From contig VJWM01000266.1 in NCBI GenBank assembly GCA_010909165.1, positions 62,001 to 126,000 on the forward strand: 64,000 bases of DNA, written 5' to 3'. A program made the translations under genes and the position numbers. A model generated the notes under the pieces. It saw only the letters and a list, made by a program, of their open reading frames with translations, made no database searches and was not told where the DNA came from. The DNA comes from Anthoceros angustus (lineage: Eukaryota; Streptophyta; Anthocerotopsida; Anthocerotales; Anthocerotaceae). Below are positions 45,918 to 57,155 of the stretch, in pieces. Positions within the stretch are counted from its first letter, which is position 1, and every line of letters begins with the position of its first letter.

Positions 45918-47575
45918 TGTGGTAGGGAATCAGGGCACTCCCGAGGTCCTCCCACTATAAGCGGCCACACTTATCCCTTTGCGCTCGTTGGGTTTCGTCC
46001 CATGAGACTTGTGTGAAAGTTCGAGGTCTTGTGATATTCTACTCTCCCTTTCTGCATGCACCCTTGCCTTTGCTTGAAAAATCACCAACCCTCGACCTAC
46101 AACGACACAACACAATTGCGAGGCCACCTTTAGCGGGAGCCTATCACGGGCGCCCAGGACCCCTGATCCACACCGATTTTGTCCCTACTTCTAAGACCAC
46201 TCTTCTCCACTCGGGGCGCTCTTTTACTTGCAGTTGGGATTCGTCCCTTAGGCTCTGTGGCCTTCCACTAACACCTACACCTCTAATCCTCTACTCATCT
46301 TCTCATCCTCTTCCTCCTATTCTAACCTCGATTCGGGCTTCTTGACTCGCCCTTACGGCTGGCGCACAGGGTCGGCCTCCACCGGCAAGTTCTTCCTTGG
46401 GCGGTTGCTATGAGTTTGACACCACGTGAGAACCTCGAGTCTTTCCTGTAGTCTACCCTCAAGCCGAGTTCTCACAGGCATTTGCCACACACCCAAAGCA
46501 AAGCAATTTCACAACCATTCACAAGGGAGCAACTCGTTTAGGCACTTGCGTGAGCAAGTCCTCCACCAAGCACTCCGACCACCGCGACTTCCTCTCGGCC
46601 GGGCCTTTTGCGTTGGCTCACGGTACGAAATTCCTCTGTAATGGCAAAGGACTCGATGGCGTGGGCGCAAGACATGATACTTTACTTTGTGAAATCCTCC
46701 TCCTCTTATAGGAGGCCTTCCACATACAACCTCCCTTAGGTGACCCTCTGCAGTCACCTTTTCCAATTTCTATTATTTCCTACATGACATTTAATGCGGC
46801 ACCTAAATCTATTATGTCTTGGTAAATTCTATTCTAACTTCACCTAAGACCATCCTTAAAGGATGTCGGTCTACACCACCTATCCTTCCCATTCCCCAAA
46901 GCTCATTTATGGTCATTGACCATTCTTAGTCCTTATCTTCTTTGGGGTGGTGACATGTCCTTGTGGATTGGCTCCCTCGCCCTCCTTTTGCTCTGTCCCT
47001 TCCCGGATCTTGTCGCTTCCTAATGTGTGGGGCAAGTACAATCACCCCTTCCTCCATCTCAGGCGGCGCCTGATTCCTCTTCTCCATCGCGCCCCCCTCC
47101 GCGCGCCTTTTCTCCAGCCTCGTCGCTGGTCGCGCCCGTTCATCGGCACCCTACGCGGTAGTCGGCGGACTAGGTGGTGACTACCTACCATGGTGGTACC
47201 CTTCTTCTTCTTTCTCCATCGGTGTCTCTTGGGTCAGATCTTGCTCCTTTCCTCTTGTTTGTTTGTCCATACCTATCATGAGCATTCTTCAAAATCTTCC
47301 CCAATTGTCGGTGATGTCTAACTCTCGGGCCCTTTTTGCCTCCTCCAGCCTGGCTCCTCCCTTATCGTGGGCGAGGAACTTCTCACCCTCCCTTCCTCGG
47401 GTCGGACCCCGTCCTTAGTCTCCTCGGTGGGGTTGTCTCCACCACCTCATGCTCCTCAGGGGTATACTCGGACCCCGGCTCCTTCATCCTCGGCCGGGCC
47501 TTGGCCCGACTCCCCACTCGCGGCGCCTACCGGTGGCGGACTACGTGGTGTGTGTCTACGGTAGTGGCGGACTAG
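45918..47575 (-). mobile_element. F3 5' LTR-like region, GC-rich, right end unclear
   Basis: On the minus strand it ends CCTACCACA before the primer site. A TATAAGAGG box is near 46685-46700. Coding-like frames are short and not conserved. It holds 'ctaccatggtgg'-type motifs (47170, 47540) also found in 36850-38154 and in the Z array. I could not find the LTR start TGTGAACGC to the right of it, so its extent and identity are uncertain. Confidence 0.4.
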
Positions 47576-47902
47576 GTGGTGGTCACCCAGTGGTGGGTCC
47601 CCTCCTTGCTCTGCGCCATCTTCCACCTTTGGCGCTCACGGTGCTCCCCATCTCGACTCCTCAGTTCCTCGAGTCCATTTCGTGATGGCCTCATCAAAAT
47701 CGGAGGCCTCAGGCTGCACTTCTCCTTCATCATCATCATGAGGACCCAATGTCCTCCTCTTGGCCAAGCAAGACTCATTGTTGGCCTTCAAAATTCTATT
47801 GTGGAGGTGAGCCCCAAGCTATGATATTGCATTTGGAGATCATCAATCTCCGTGGGCCACTCTCCATCTTCACACCTACCTTGTAGGCGTCCCTTGAGGT
47901 GG

Positions 47903-48560
47903 TCAATTCCCCACCTTGACATGGAGGTCACATTCTCCTCCCTCACTTCCTTTGGTTGGCCAATTTTGCGAAGGGCATAACCAAAATCTCCTTCTCACCG
48001 GCATTCCATGCACCACCTTCTTGTGGTACTCCTCCTCTGGACCTCCTTTGTTCCATTTTGAGCAAGCCCTCTCCTCTGCCAAGCACTCTTTTCGCTCAAT
48101 TCTTGGTCTTGGTCTTGAGCCTCGCTCGGCGCTTCTCTTCCAAATTATCAGGGTCCTTCTCAATTCTTCTCTCATGTCCGGATTTTGATGGCTTGGGTAG
48201 CCATCACACTTCTTCTTGGCGTCCATTCTTTGGACCGCTACCTTCTCCTAGCCTCTGTTTTGCCCTTCGCTCTTGCTCTAATTGGGCAAAATGCTCCTCC
48301 GCCTCCATGAATCCCGTTGGGTTGTTGCCGAATGGCTCTTTCTTGACTTTGACAACCTTCCCTCTAGGACCTTCTCGCTCTGCTGGTCCATGAGTCCATG
48401 GAGCTTCTCCTGACCTTTCCAACTGCCTTTTCGTCGGACTCCATGGCCTCCAATTGCCATTTGGTCCTGCCTTCCTCCGGCCATGTCTTGAGATTTCACT
48501 TCCTTCTTGGCATGCCCACAAGGAGGCTGCTAGCTCTAGCCCCTTCAAATCCACATGGTG
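47903..48560 (-). pseudogene. Z protein C-terminal coiled-coil-like part
   Basis: Charged helix-like minus-strand sequence: EEHFAQLEQERRAKQRLGEG, MREELRRTLIIWKR, RPRIERKECLAEERACSKWN and GGPEEEYHKKVVHG. It is Glu/Arg/Lys-rich, with spacing that fits a coiled coil. The same sequence recurs at 49989-50309, 50810-51230 and 51255-51540. The extreme end (47572-47830) has only Met/Lys/Arg-rich short frames. Confidence 0.45.
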
Positions 48561-49572
48561 AGTGCTTCACAAGCACTCGGCCCTTCTAATTCTTCTTCTT
48601 TGGAAATCTCCAGCTCACTCTCGGGCCATCCGTGGCCTGGTCACGTCGCTCCATCCGCTCTCCCCAGCGGTGAGATGGTGGCCTCGGCGCCGCCCGCGGC
48701 TTCTCGCTTCTCCTTCCCTTCCACTGGTGCTGGCGTGGGGTGCTCTGCTCTGAGTGGGCTGCTCCCCCCCTGGTGATGCCTACCTACCATGGTGGGGTGC
48801 ACCTACCGCGGTGGGCTGCTCCCCGGTAGTCGCCTACCTACCATGGTGGCCTCTACAGTGCCCACCCTTGGGTGGCGCCTCCCCTGGGGAGTGAGGGGTG
48901 CCTCTCTCGTAGGCACAAGGAGATGGTGGGGACTCCCCACTCCTTGGGCATCACCCCTCCTGTGGTCCTTCTCTCATAGACCACCATTCGGCCTTCCTCG
49001 GCGGTTCTTCTCTCCCTTGCTTGCTCACAGGAAAGATTCCCACTCGGCAACCTTGTTGTTGCCCGAATGGCTCTTTCTTGATGACAACCTCCCTCTAGGA
49101 CCTTCTCCGCTCTCCGCTGGTCCATGAGGTCGCGGAGCTTCTCCTGACCTTTTCGGCTTGGCTGCCTTTTCATCGGACTCCATGGCCTCCAATTGCCATT
49201 TGGTCCACCTGCCTTCCTCCGGCCATGTCTTGAGATTTCACTTCCTCTTGGCATGCCCACAAGGAGGCTGCTAGTCCTAGCCCCTTCAAATCCACGGTGA
49301 GTGCTTCACAAGCACTCTCCTCTAGGGTCCTAATTCCACCCCTTCTTCTTCTTCTTGGAAATTTCCAGCTCTCCGCCTCTCGGGCCATCCTTGGTGTCCC
49401 CCCCTCACGTCGCTCCATCCGCTCTCCCACGCGGAGATGGTGGCCTCGGCGCCGCGGCTTCTCGCTCTTCTCCTTCCCTTCCCTGCACCGCCTGGCGTGG
49501 GGTGCACCTGCGGTGGGTGCTCCCCCCCTGGTAGTGCCTACCTACCATGGTGGTGGCGCCTCCCCTGGTGAT

Positions 49573-49590
49573 GCCCACCCTTGGGTGGGC
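49573..49590. repeat. Perfect hairpin GCCCACCC-TT-GGGTGGGC
   Basis: Eight-base arms with a two-base loop, inside the GC-rich low-complexity part of the Z array. The same hairpin occurs near 51925 in the other near-identical copy. It may be a stable stem in RNA or DNA, or simply a by-product of the 'ctacc/ggtgg' repeats around it. Confidence 0.6.
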
Positions 49591-51067
49591 GCCTCCCCTG
49601 GGGGTAGGCGGTGCCTCTCCTAGGCACAAGGAGATGGTGGGGACTCCCCACTCTCGGGTCACCCCTCCTGTGGTCCTTCTCTCATAGACTACCATTCGGC
49701 CTTCCTCGGCGGTTCTCTTCCTCTCCCTTGCTTGCTCACAGTGGGGAAAAGATTCCCACTCGGCAACCTTGTTGCCTCCACATCCTCCTCTTGCTCTAGC
49801 ATGCTTGTGGAGTCGACCTCCCACCGTCTTCCTCAATGCAAAGGCAAAGGCCTTTCCAACTCTTGCAGTCTTGGTCTTGAGCCTCGCTGGCGCTTCTCTT
49901 CCAAATTACGGGTCCTCAATTCTTCCTTCATGTCCGGATCTTGATGGCTTGGTAGCCATCACACTCTCTTGCGTCCATTCTTTGGACGCTACCTTCTCCT
50001 TCCGAGCCTCTGTTTTGCCCTTCGCTCTTGCTCTAATTGGGCAAAATGCTCCTCATATACCTCCATGAGTCCCGTTGGGTTGTTGCCGAATGGCTCTTTC
50101 TTGATTTGACAACCTCCCTCTAGGACCTTCTCGCTCTCCGCTGGTCCATGAGTGAGCTTCTCCTGACCTTTTCCTTGGCTGCCTTTTCGTCGGACTCCAT
50201 GGCCTCCAATTGCCATTTGGTCCTGCCTTCCTCCGGCCATGTCTTGGGCTTTCACTTCCTCTTGGCATGCCCACAAGGAGGCTGCTAGCTCTAGCCCCTT
50301 CAAATCCACGGTGAGTGCTTCACAAGCACTCGGCCAATTCTCCTAGGGTCCTAATTCCACCCCTCTTCTGGAAATCTCCAGCTCTCACTCCGGGCCATCA
50401 GCGGTGAGGTCCCCTCACGTCGCTCCATCCGCTCTCCTCCAAGCGGGATGGTGGCCTCGGCGCCGCCTTGGCCTCCTTCCCTTCCCTTCCCTTCCCTTCC
50501 TGGCGTGGGCCTTCTTCTTGGCGTGGGGTGCTCTGCAGTGGGCTGCTCCCCCCCTTGATGATGCCTACCTACCATGGTGGTGCTCCGGTAGTGCCCCCCT
50601 TGGGTGGCGCCTCCCGGAGTGGGGTGGTGCCTCTCTAGGCACAAGGAGATGGTGGGGACTCCCCACTCCTTGCATCACCCCTCCATGTAGTCCTTCTCTC
50701 ATAGACTACCATTCGGCCTTCCTCGGGTTCTGCTCCTCTCCTCTTGCTTGCTCTGTGGGGAAAAGATTCCCACTCGGCAACCTTGTTGCCTCCACATCCT
50801 CCTCTTGCTCTAGCATGCTTGTGGAGTCGACCTCCCGTCTTCCTCAATGCAAAGGCAAAGGCCTTTCCAACCTCGGAGATGGATGACCTCAAAGGGATGC
50901 CATGCATCTTCAAGCTCCTTGCTTGTGAGAAGTCCCTCGGTTTCCCATAAATGCACCAAATAGGTGCTAAGGTAGCGGGCCTTGGCCTTCCTCATCCACA
51001 ATTTGGCTTGAGGAGCTTCTCTCGTGGTGGATGTAGGCCTCATACATGATAGTCCCCAATCGGCTCC

Positions 51068-52830
51068 CAAAATCTCCTTCCTCACCGCACATGCCACCTT
51101 CTTGTGGTACTCCTCCTCTGGACCTCCTTTGTTCCTTCGGCTTCTTGGCAAGCCTCCTCTCCTTGCCAAGCACTCTTTTCGCTCCAACTCTTGGTCTTGG
51201 TCTTGAGCCTCGCTCGCTCTCTTCCAAATTATCGGGTCCTTCTCAATTCTTCTCTCATGTCCGGATCTTGATGGCTTGGGTAGCCATCACTGCTCTTGCG
51301 TCCATTCTTTGGACGCTACCTTCTCCTTCCGAGAGCCTCTGTTTTGCCCTTCGCTCTTGCTCTAATTGGGCAAAATGCTCCTCATATACCTCCATGAATC
51401 CTTGGGTTGTTGCCCGAATGGCTCTTTCTTGATGACAACCTCCCTCTAGGACCTTCTCCGCCTCCGCTGGTCCATGAGGTCGCGGAGCTTCTCCTGACCT
51501 TTTCGGCTTGGCTGCCTTTTCATCGGACTCCATGGCCTCCAATTGCCATTTGGTCCACCTGCCTTCCTCCGGCCATGTCTTGAGATTTCACTTCCTCTTG
51601 GCATGCCCACAAGGAGGCTGCTAGTCCTAGCCCCTTCAAATCCACGGTGAGTGCTTCACAAGCACTCTCCTCTAGGGTCCTAATTCCACCCCTTCTTCTT
51701 CTTCTTGGAAATTTCCAGCTCTCCGCCTCTCGGGCCATCCTTGGTGTCCCCCCCTCACGTCGCTCCATCCGCTCTCCCACGCGGAGATGGTGGCCTCGGC
51801 GCCGCGGCTTCTCGTCTTCTCCTTCCCTTCCCTGCACCGCCTGGCGTGGGGTGCACCTGCGGTGGGTGCTCCCCCCCTGGTAGTGCCTACCTACCATGGT
51901 GGTGGCGCCTCCCCTGGTGATGCCCACCCTTGGGTGGGCGCCTCCCCTGGGGGTAGGCGGTGCCTCTCCTAGGCACAAGGAGATGGTGGGGACTCCCCAC
52001 TCTCGGGTCACCCCTCCTGTGGTCCTTCTCTCATAGACTACCATTCGGCCTTCCTCGGCGGTTCTCTTCCTCTCCCTTGCTTGCTCACAGTGGGGAAAAG
52101 ATTCCCACTCGGCAACCTTGTTGCCTCCCATCTCCTCTTGCTTCTAGCATGCTTGTGGAGTCGACCTCCCGTCTTCCTCAATGCAAAGGCAAAGGCCTTT
52201 CCAACCTCGGTGGTGGATGACCTCAAAGGGATGCCATGCATCTTCAAGCTCCTTGCTTGTGAGAAGTCCCTCGGTTTCCCATAAATGCACCAAATAGGTG
52301 CTAAGGTAGAGGCCCTTCCTCATCCACAATTTGGCTTGAGGAGCTTCTCGTGGTGGATGTAGGCCTCATACATGATGGTCCCCAATCGGCTTGGCTCCCA
52401 TGGAAATCTTCCACAAAATTGGAGGAAGTTGGTGCTTTGAAATAAGAGTCGTTGGTAATTTACCAACCCCAACACAATCTTTGAAGAGCCTCCACTTGAC
52501 TCCTTGATGCTCTCGGTCTTCCAGCCATTCTTGGCGTGGGCCTTCACTCCTCCATCCATCATGTCGAGGAACTCTGCGGGATGTCGGAGGCCGTCCTCTT
52601 CCTCCATTCGACCTTTCGAGGAGAGCAATTCGAGCTCTCTTCCTCCGGTCTTCCATACACTGTCGAATACTTCTTGGTCCACAGCGAGGATCCGTTCGAG
52701 CATTCCTTTCTAGCGCTGCTTCCGATTGATGGAGGTTGATGTAACACTCCTCAATCAATTCCAAATTAGTGTAGGCCCATTGGCGGCCATACACCCATCA
52801 GTGGATGTTCTCCTCCTCACGCCGAAATTG
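51068..52830 (-). pseudogene. Z protein, most complete 5' copy, unrecognised
   Basis: I do not recognise this protein. Its best readable stretches on the minus strand are GRQWAYTNLELIEECYINLH and SEAALER (52690-52794), AVDQEVFDSVW, GRELELLSS and LRHPAEFLDMMDGGVKAHAK (52500-52700), GWKTESIKESSG, WEPSRLGTIMYEAYIHHEKL (52320-52400), TYLVHLWETEGLLTSKELED and VGKAFAFALRKTGGRLHKHA (52040-52330). Then comes a low-complexity Gly/Arg/Pro stretch, and ALTVDLKGLELAASLWACQE near 51600-51700. The reading frame is shared among the array copies, which argues it is or was coding. No catalytic motif or membrane segment stands out. Confidence 0.5.
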
Positions 52831-52837
52831 ACTAAAT

Positions 52838-53445
52838 CCACAGGTCCTTAAGCGTTTGCCCCACCACCGTATGCAGTGAAACGTTACGAGTAGTTAGGCA
52901 TAGATGAATGTGTGCGTTGAAGAGCGGGCATAGTAAGGCGAGAATCGCACAGAACGCTACAAAGCAGCTGTCATTCCTTGGGAACGGACTCCTTCCTACA
53001 ACGACACGGGATTGTCGCCCGGTGGCCAAATCGGTTCGCGCCACATTTTGGCGCCGTTGCCGGGGAATGAAATCGTTCCGTAGCAAGCGTGGATGCGTGG
53101 AGGACGTGAGGTAGTTAAGGACGAATTGCTGAGAGAGTCGGACGTTGTGACTGCCCGAGCGCTCCGAGCGCAGGCACGTGAGAGACGACGAGCTCGAGGC
53201 GAGGACACCAGCCAACAGGTAAGCGCGGTGGAGTTGTCGGATCGTGAGGAGGAAGCGGCGTCGAGGCGGTGGTAAGGAGGCGGCCTCGTCGGTGGTAAGG
53301 GAAGCGGTTCCTCAACCCTTGCCGATCGCGGCGATGGCAACAACGTCGACCAAGCAAGCGTATTCCCTCTTTGGAGGTAAGAAGGAGAGAGACGAAACCG
53401 TGGAGGATTTCGTGTCGTGAGAACTTCAACGAGAAGGTTCGGATC
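52838..53445 (+). mobile_element. F2-like second copy: LTR end, primer site, gag start
   Basis: GGTCCTTAAGCGTTTG at 52838 matches the F2 5' LTR end (13990 onward) up to CCACA at 53045. The primer site TGGCGCCGTTGCCGGGGA at 53049-53066 is complete. Gag starts at about 53337 with ATTSTKQAYSLFGGKKERD and breaks off after NFNEKVR at 53445, where a different LTR begins. The leader (53100-53330) also matches F2. The left part of the LTR is missing, replaced by Z sequence. Confidence 0.75.
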
Positions 53446-53784
53446 TGTGACTCATCCGGTGCTCCAAGGGTCCTCACTGGCTCGATCAACCGGAGGAAAT
53501 GCAAGCGCCCGAATGTGATGAGAATCACGCACAAAGCGCCTTGCAAAAGAGTCTTGTAGAGTTGCATTACATAATAGAAAATACAAGAGTGTTTATATAG
53601 TAGGTAGAGTCGGTGGTTACAACCATAAGTTGTTGTAACTATAAGTGGTTATAACCATAGTGGTTATAACAACTAACTACCTAAATAACCACCTAAAGAA
53701 AACTACTTAGTGCCCTAGGCATATAATAATCATTAAGTAAAGGTGCCCTAGTGAATAGTGCCCTATACCTAATATATTTCATCA
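53446..53784 (-). mobile_element. Probable copia-type LTR, solo or truncated
   Basis: 339 bp, bounded on the minus strand by TGATGAAATATATTAGG and GGATGAGTCACA (TG...CA). A CTATATAAACAC box lies near 53590 on the minus strand, followed by TTGTATTTTC and TTATGTAATGCAACTC, as in plant copia LTRs. Its AT-richness contrasts sharply with the flanks. A purine-rich tract (GTGAGTGGAG) precedes it on the minus strand. A 16 bp motif (tggttataaccatag) is repeated about four times at 53611-53676. No copia coding sequence is adjacent. Confidence 0.45.
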
Positions 53785-54860
53785 CTCCACTCACTTTGTG
53801 AACTAGGGGTGACAAAATAGAGAATTTTTCTAGCTTCAAAATGAGCCAAAATAGGCCTAAAACTCAAGACTAGACCTTAAGCAAAATTAATTTAAAACAT
53901 AAAGGAAAATAACCTATATAAGAAAATAGGAAAATATTTTTAAAATGAAAAATGCCGAAAAGAAAACTTAACGGACGGGCTTGGCGGTTCGCCCGCCGTC
54001 CACACGGACGCTGGAGCTCGGCCGCGTCTTATGACGGAGCGTCAGCGCCTGCCGCCAGCCGATTTTTCCCGGCCGTCGACCATTTCCAGGGCGCCCAGCC
54101 TAGAGTTCTAGTCCAAGAAAATAGTCAGTGCTTCGCATGTGGGGCTTGATTGCGATACCTGCCTTCATACCTTCCTCGCTATGCCATTGCGGCCATTGTC
54201 CGCTTGTGTTCTCCCTCCAAACAGGCGCCCTTAGGTCAGGCTCACAGGACATCCATGGCGGGAAACGATCCGAAGGAACTGAATTTGCAAAAGATCCTCC
54301 GACCTCCTACAACACCATTCCTGCTGGGGAGGATTCTTCCATTGCTGCCACAATTTCACCACAACGGCATTGCGGCTGTGTCGATATCGCAGCACCACAA
54401 GGAAGAATAAGCAGATTGCCACGATGCAATCATGGCGATATCCATCTGCTTCCTAAAGTGGCTGGAAATTCACATATCATAAGGTCAAGGTAAGGCACGA
54501 CGGCATCGTAGCTGTGGAAGATGGCCGCCATGACTATACCATTGGAAACAACAAATTTTCTGAACTTCTGTATATGAAAACATGGGTTGAATCGCGAATG
54601 GCAGCTGGAATGCCAGCAATTGATCTTCATCACAACACACCTACTGCAGTGCACGTTGGTGTAATCGAGATATCATCGTCGACTGAAAAAATATAGCTGA
54701 TAACCTTCATGAAAAATCTAATAGCAAAGGTAGGAATCAACTTTCATGCCCATATATGCTCATACGTGCTGAAATGTTCCACTCCAGCTTGATTCACCGA
54801 AATTGATACAGATTTTACTGAAGAAAATTTATGCAAGGGCAAGTCTCCTAAGACGGTCGA
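53785..54860. other. Unassigned, AT-rich then mixed sequence
   Basis: 53785-53960 is AT-rich and non-coding. 53960-54860 has cleaner sequence than its surroundings. Plus-strand pieces include SELLYMKTWVESRMAAGMPA and DLHHNTPTAVHVGVIEIS (54514-54696), which I do not recognise, and LNLQKILRPPTTPF (54270-54310). It might be a low-copy host or other element fragment. No repeat copy of it was found elsewhere in the window. Confidence 0.4.
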
Positions 54861-54981
54861 CCATATGTTGTGGAGGAGGAGTTCCACGCCGTCTAAGTCG
54901 TCATAGGGGTGAAGGGTTGAGACACTAACGGGTGTGGGTTGCTTCCTTCTTAACACTGTGGGTTGGAGGACATGAGGATGC

Positions 54982-57155
54982 TTGCAGATGTCTAGTAGGG
55001 GACGATCTCGAGGAGACGCACACAGAAGGTCGCCCCCACCTGTCACTGCAAGGGATTTACGAGCTTCACGGAGGAATCGGTTGAGGGAAGAAACTGCTGC
55101 TGTCGCTACCCGTCGACAGCAGGTGGAAGACGAGTTACGGGCGCTTGCGGAAGAAGCCGTCTTTGCTCCAGCAAACGAAGGAAGTGATGTCAGCGGACGG
55201 ACGAATTGGAGGAAGGAGAGGCGGAGATCACCGACAGCGAGAGAAAGGAGGTCGTGGAGGAGGAAGTGGTGTCTAGCAGCAAGGAGGAGGCACACTCCCC
55301 GAGCGCGACCTACCCTTCACGACCGTCGCGGAATTTCCACGACGTTTGGTTTCTCGAAGCGGTGAGACCACCCCAACTTCCAGCGAAACTGACAGCGACG
55401 ACGAAGTAGTCAGCAGTGGGGAATTCCAGGCCTGGTCGGAGGACTTGGCTGAACGCCTCGATCGCATCGCCGATCAGCTTGATCTGTTGGGACGGACCAC
55501 AAGGGGGGTCGCTACTCCTCCGTCGGTCGAGGATTTCAGCACCCAAAGATCTCGGTCTGTTTTCTGGTTCCCGAGGGAAGAAGAAGCATTGGGGCAGCAA
55601 CAACGATCGGGACGAGCAACATGAGTGGAGCCGCTGGAGGAGGAGGGCGCCGCCCTCCATATGTGATCGTCAAATTCGGCGAGAAAAAGAGGGCGCGGGC
55701 GTTGTGAGAACTTTGAGCACGTCTCCCACGCTAATTTGGAGGATGGAGTCGCCGATCGACTGCGCATCTTTCCCGGACTGCTGAGAGGGCACGCACAACA
55801 GTGGTATGGTCGCACCTACAATGCGGTGGCGCCAACGGATTGGGAAGCCCTCAAAGCAGCCTTCTTGAATCGGTTCCGAGGGCTCAGCTATGCACACCAT
55901 ACTTTGGCAAAGTCGAGGACCCTTCGTAGGAAGAAGCGAGAATCTCGATTATGTGGAAAGGTTTTACGGGTATCTGGATCGAGTTCCGAAATGTGCACCC
56001 GAGAGGCCGGGGGATCCACCCACCTCTGGGTACTCACAAGAGCAAGCGCTGGATTGGTTCGTGAGTGGCTTGTCTCGAAAAATGGAGGTACACTGCAGAC
56101 GTGGGACGAAGACGTTGGCAGGAGCCCTCCGATTGGCTGAGGAATGGGAATCTGCCGAGTTAGGGAGGAGGAGGAAGAAGAGGCGAAGTCATAAGAAGAG
56201 GAAAGGGTCGAGGAGATCGAGCTCCTCGTCTTCCTCTGCCTCCTCCAGCTCGTCGCCCTCGTCCTCATCAGAAAGTGAGGACAGCGGAACTCAAGAAAGC
56301 TCCACATCGGATGAAGAATCAGAGAAGGCCTACGAACGGCGAATGAAGAAGGACTTGGAGAAGGTCAAAAGAAGGCAGGAAGAGGCGGAACGCGCGCTGG
56401 AGAAGGAGAGGAAAGGGAAGACGGTCCGTCGGATGGAGAAGGGAGAAACGTCCAGGAGAGGTGGAATTGCGGGACAAGTGGAGGCTTTGACCAAGAGATT
56501 GACCGAATTAGAGGTCAAAGCTGTGAAGAACCAAGCTCCATGGAGATCTCCCTCACCGGCAAGACAGTTGGTGTATTGCTCAATTTGTCATCAAACGGGA
56601 CACACCAACAGGGAATGTATTCGCGCACCACGACATGCGGTAAATCATGTGGACACCGTCATGCCAGGGGACTATTGGTATGTGGATGAAGCTTACCAGG
56701 TGCAAGCGGTCACTGGAAGTCGGCCACCTCAATCAATGAGGGCGACTTACCAACCTGCTACACCAGTTCCCTCGAGGTATGGATCGCGACCGACATCGCC
56801 AGGACCATGGAGACCGGATTCATCACAGAGGCCGATGGCGATTCCACAAGGATGCTGTTATAATTGCGGAGCACCAGGTCACTACTCAAACGAATGCCCA
56901 GAACCACGAAAGCAAGTGGGTTATGTACCCTTTTGTCAAGTCTGCAAGGAATTGGGGCATAAGATGGGGGATCCCAGGTGCTCGGGTGTGGCGCGAGTAA
57001 CACCAGCACGACCGGGGGTCAGGTTTACGGAACCGGTGGCAGAGGAGGCACGACCCAACCCTGAGACCGCGATTACCGTGACCACGACGCCGGTGTTGAA
57101 GGTGGAAGCGGAGTACGATTTCCTCGACGAATCCAGCGTGACATCAAGAATTTAG
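54982..57155 (+). pseudogene. F3-type gag, plus strand, best preserved
   Basis: Frames in order: head 54982-55365 (MSSRGRSRGDAHRRSPPP, then VTARDLRASRRNRLREE), acidic hinge 55346-55624 (SETDSDDEVVSS, AWSEDLAERLDRIADQLDLL), capsid 55620-55890 (PPYVIVKFGEKK, ANLEDGVADRLRIFPGLLRG, AQQWYGRTYNA) and a 421-residue frame at 55890-57155. That last frame has YVERFYGYLDRV, WFVSGLSRKMEVH, a Ser-rich basic hinge, and three zinc knuckles: CSICHQTGHTNREC, CYNCGAPGHYSNEC and CQVCKELGHKMGDPRC. The leader upstream (54860-54980) matches the F3 leader. About three frameshifts remain. It stops at 57155, where the ParB-like unit begins. Confidence 0.8.

Larger units (their letters stand above)
47576..52830 (-). 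repeat. Z array: nested tandem copies of an unrecognised coding family
   Basis: Minus-strand coding-like sequence arranged as overlapping partial copies: segments 47576-49061, 49062-49864, 49865-51067 and 51068-52830. Each junction shows a short homology (for example 'ttgttgcc' near 49061). Blocks 49080-49790 and 51430-52140 are almost identical (offset about 2350 bp). One non-redundant copy would be about 2.2 kb, read from 52830 leftwards. It lies between the F3 LTR-like region and the F2-like LTR end at 52838. Confidence 0.7.

Noticed and set aside
46013-46345. 110-residue plus-strand frame in the F3 LTR-like region
   Set aside because: No motif and no second copy in the same frame; more likely chance in non-coding LTR sequence.
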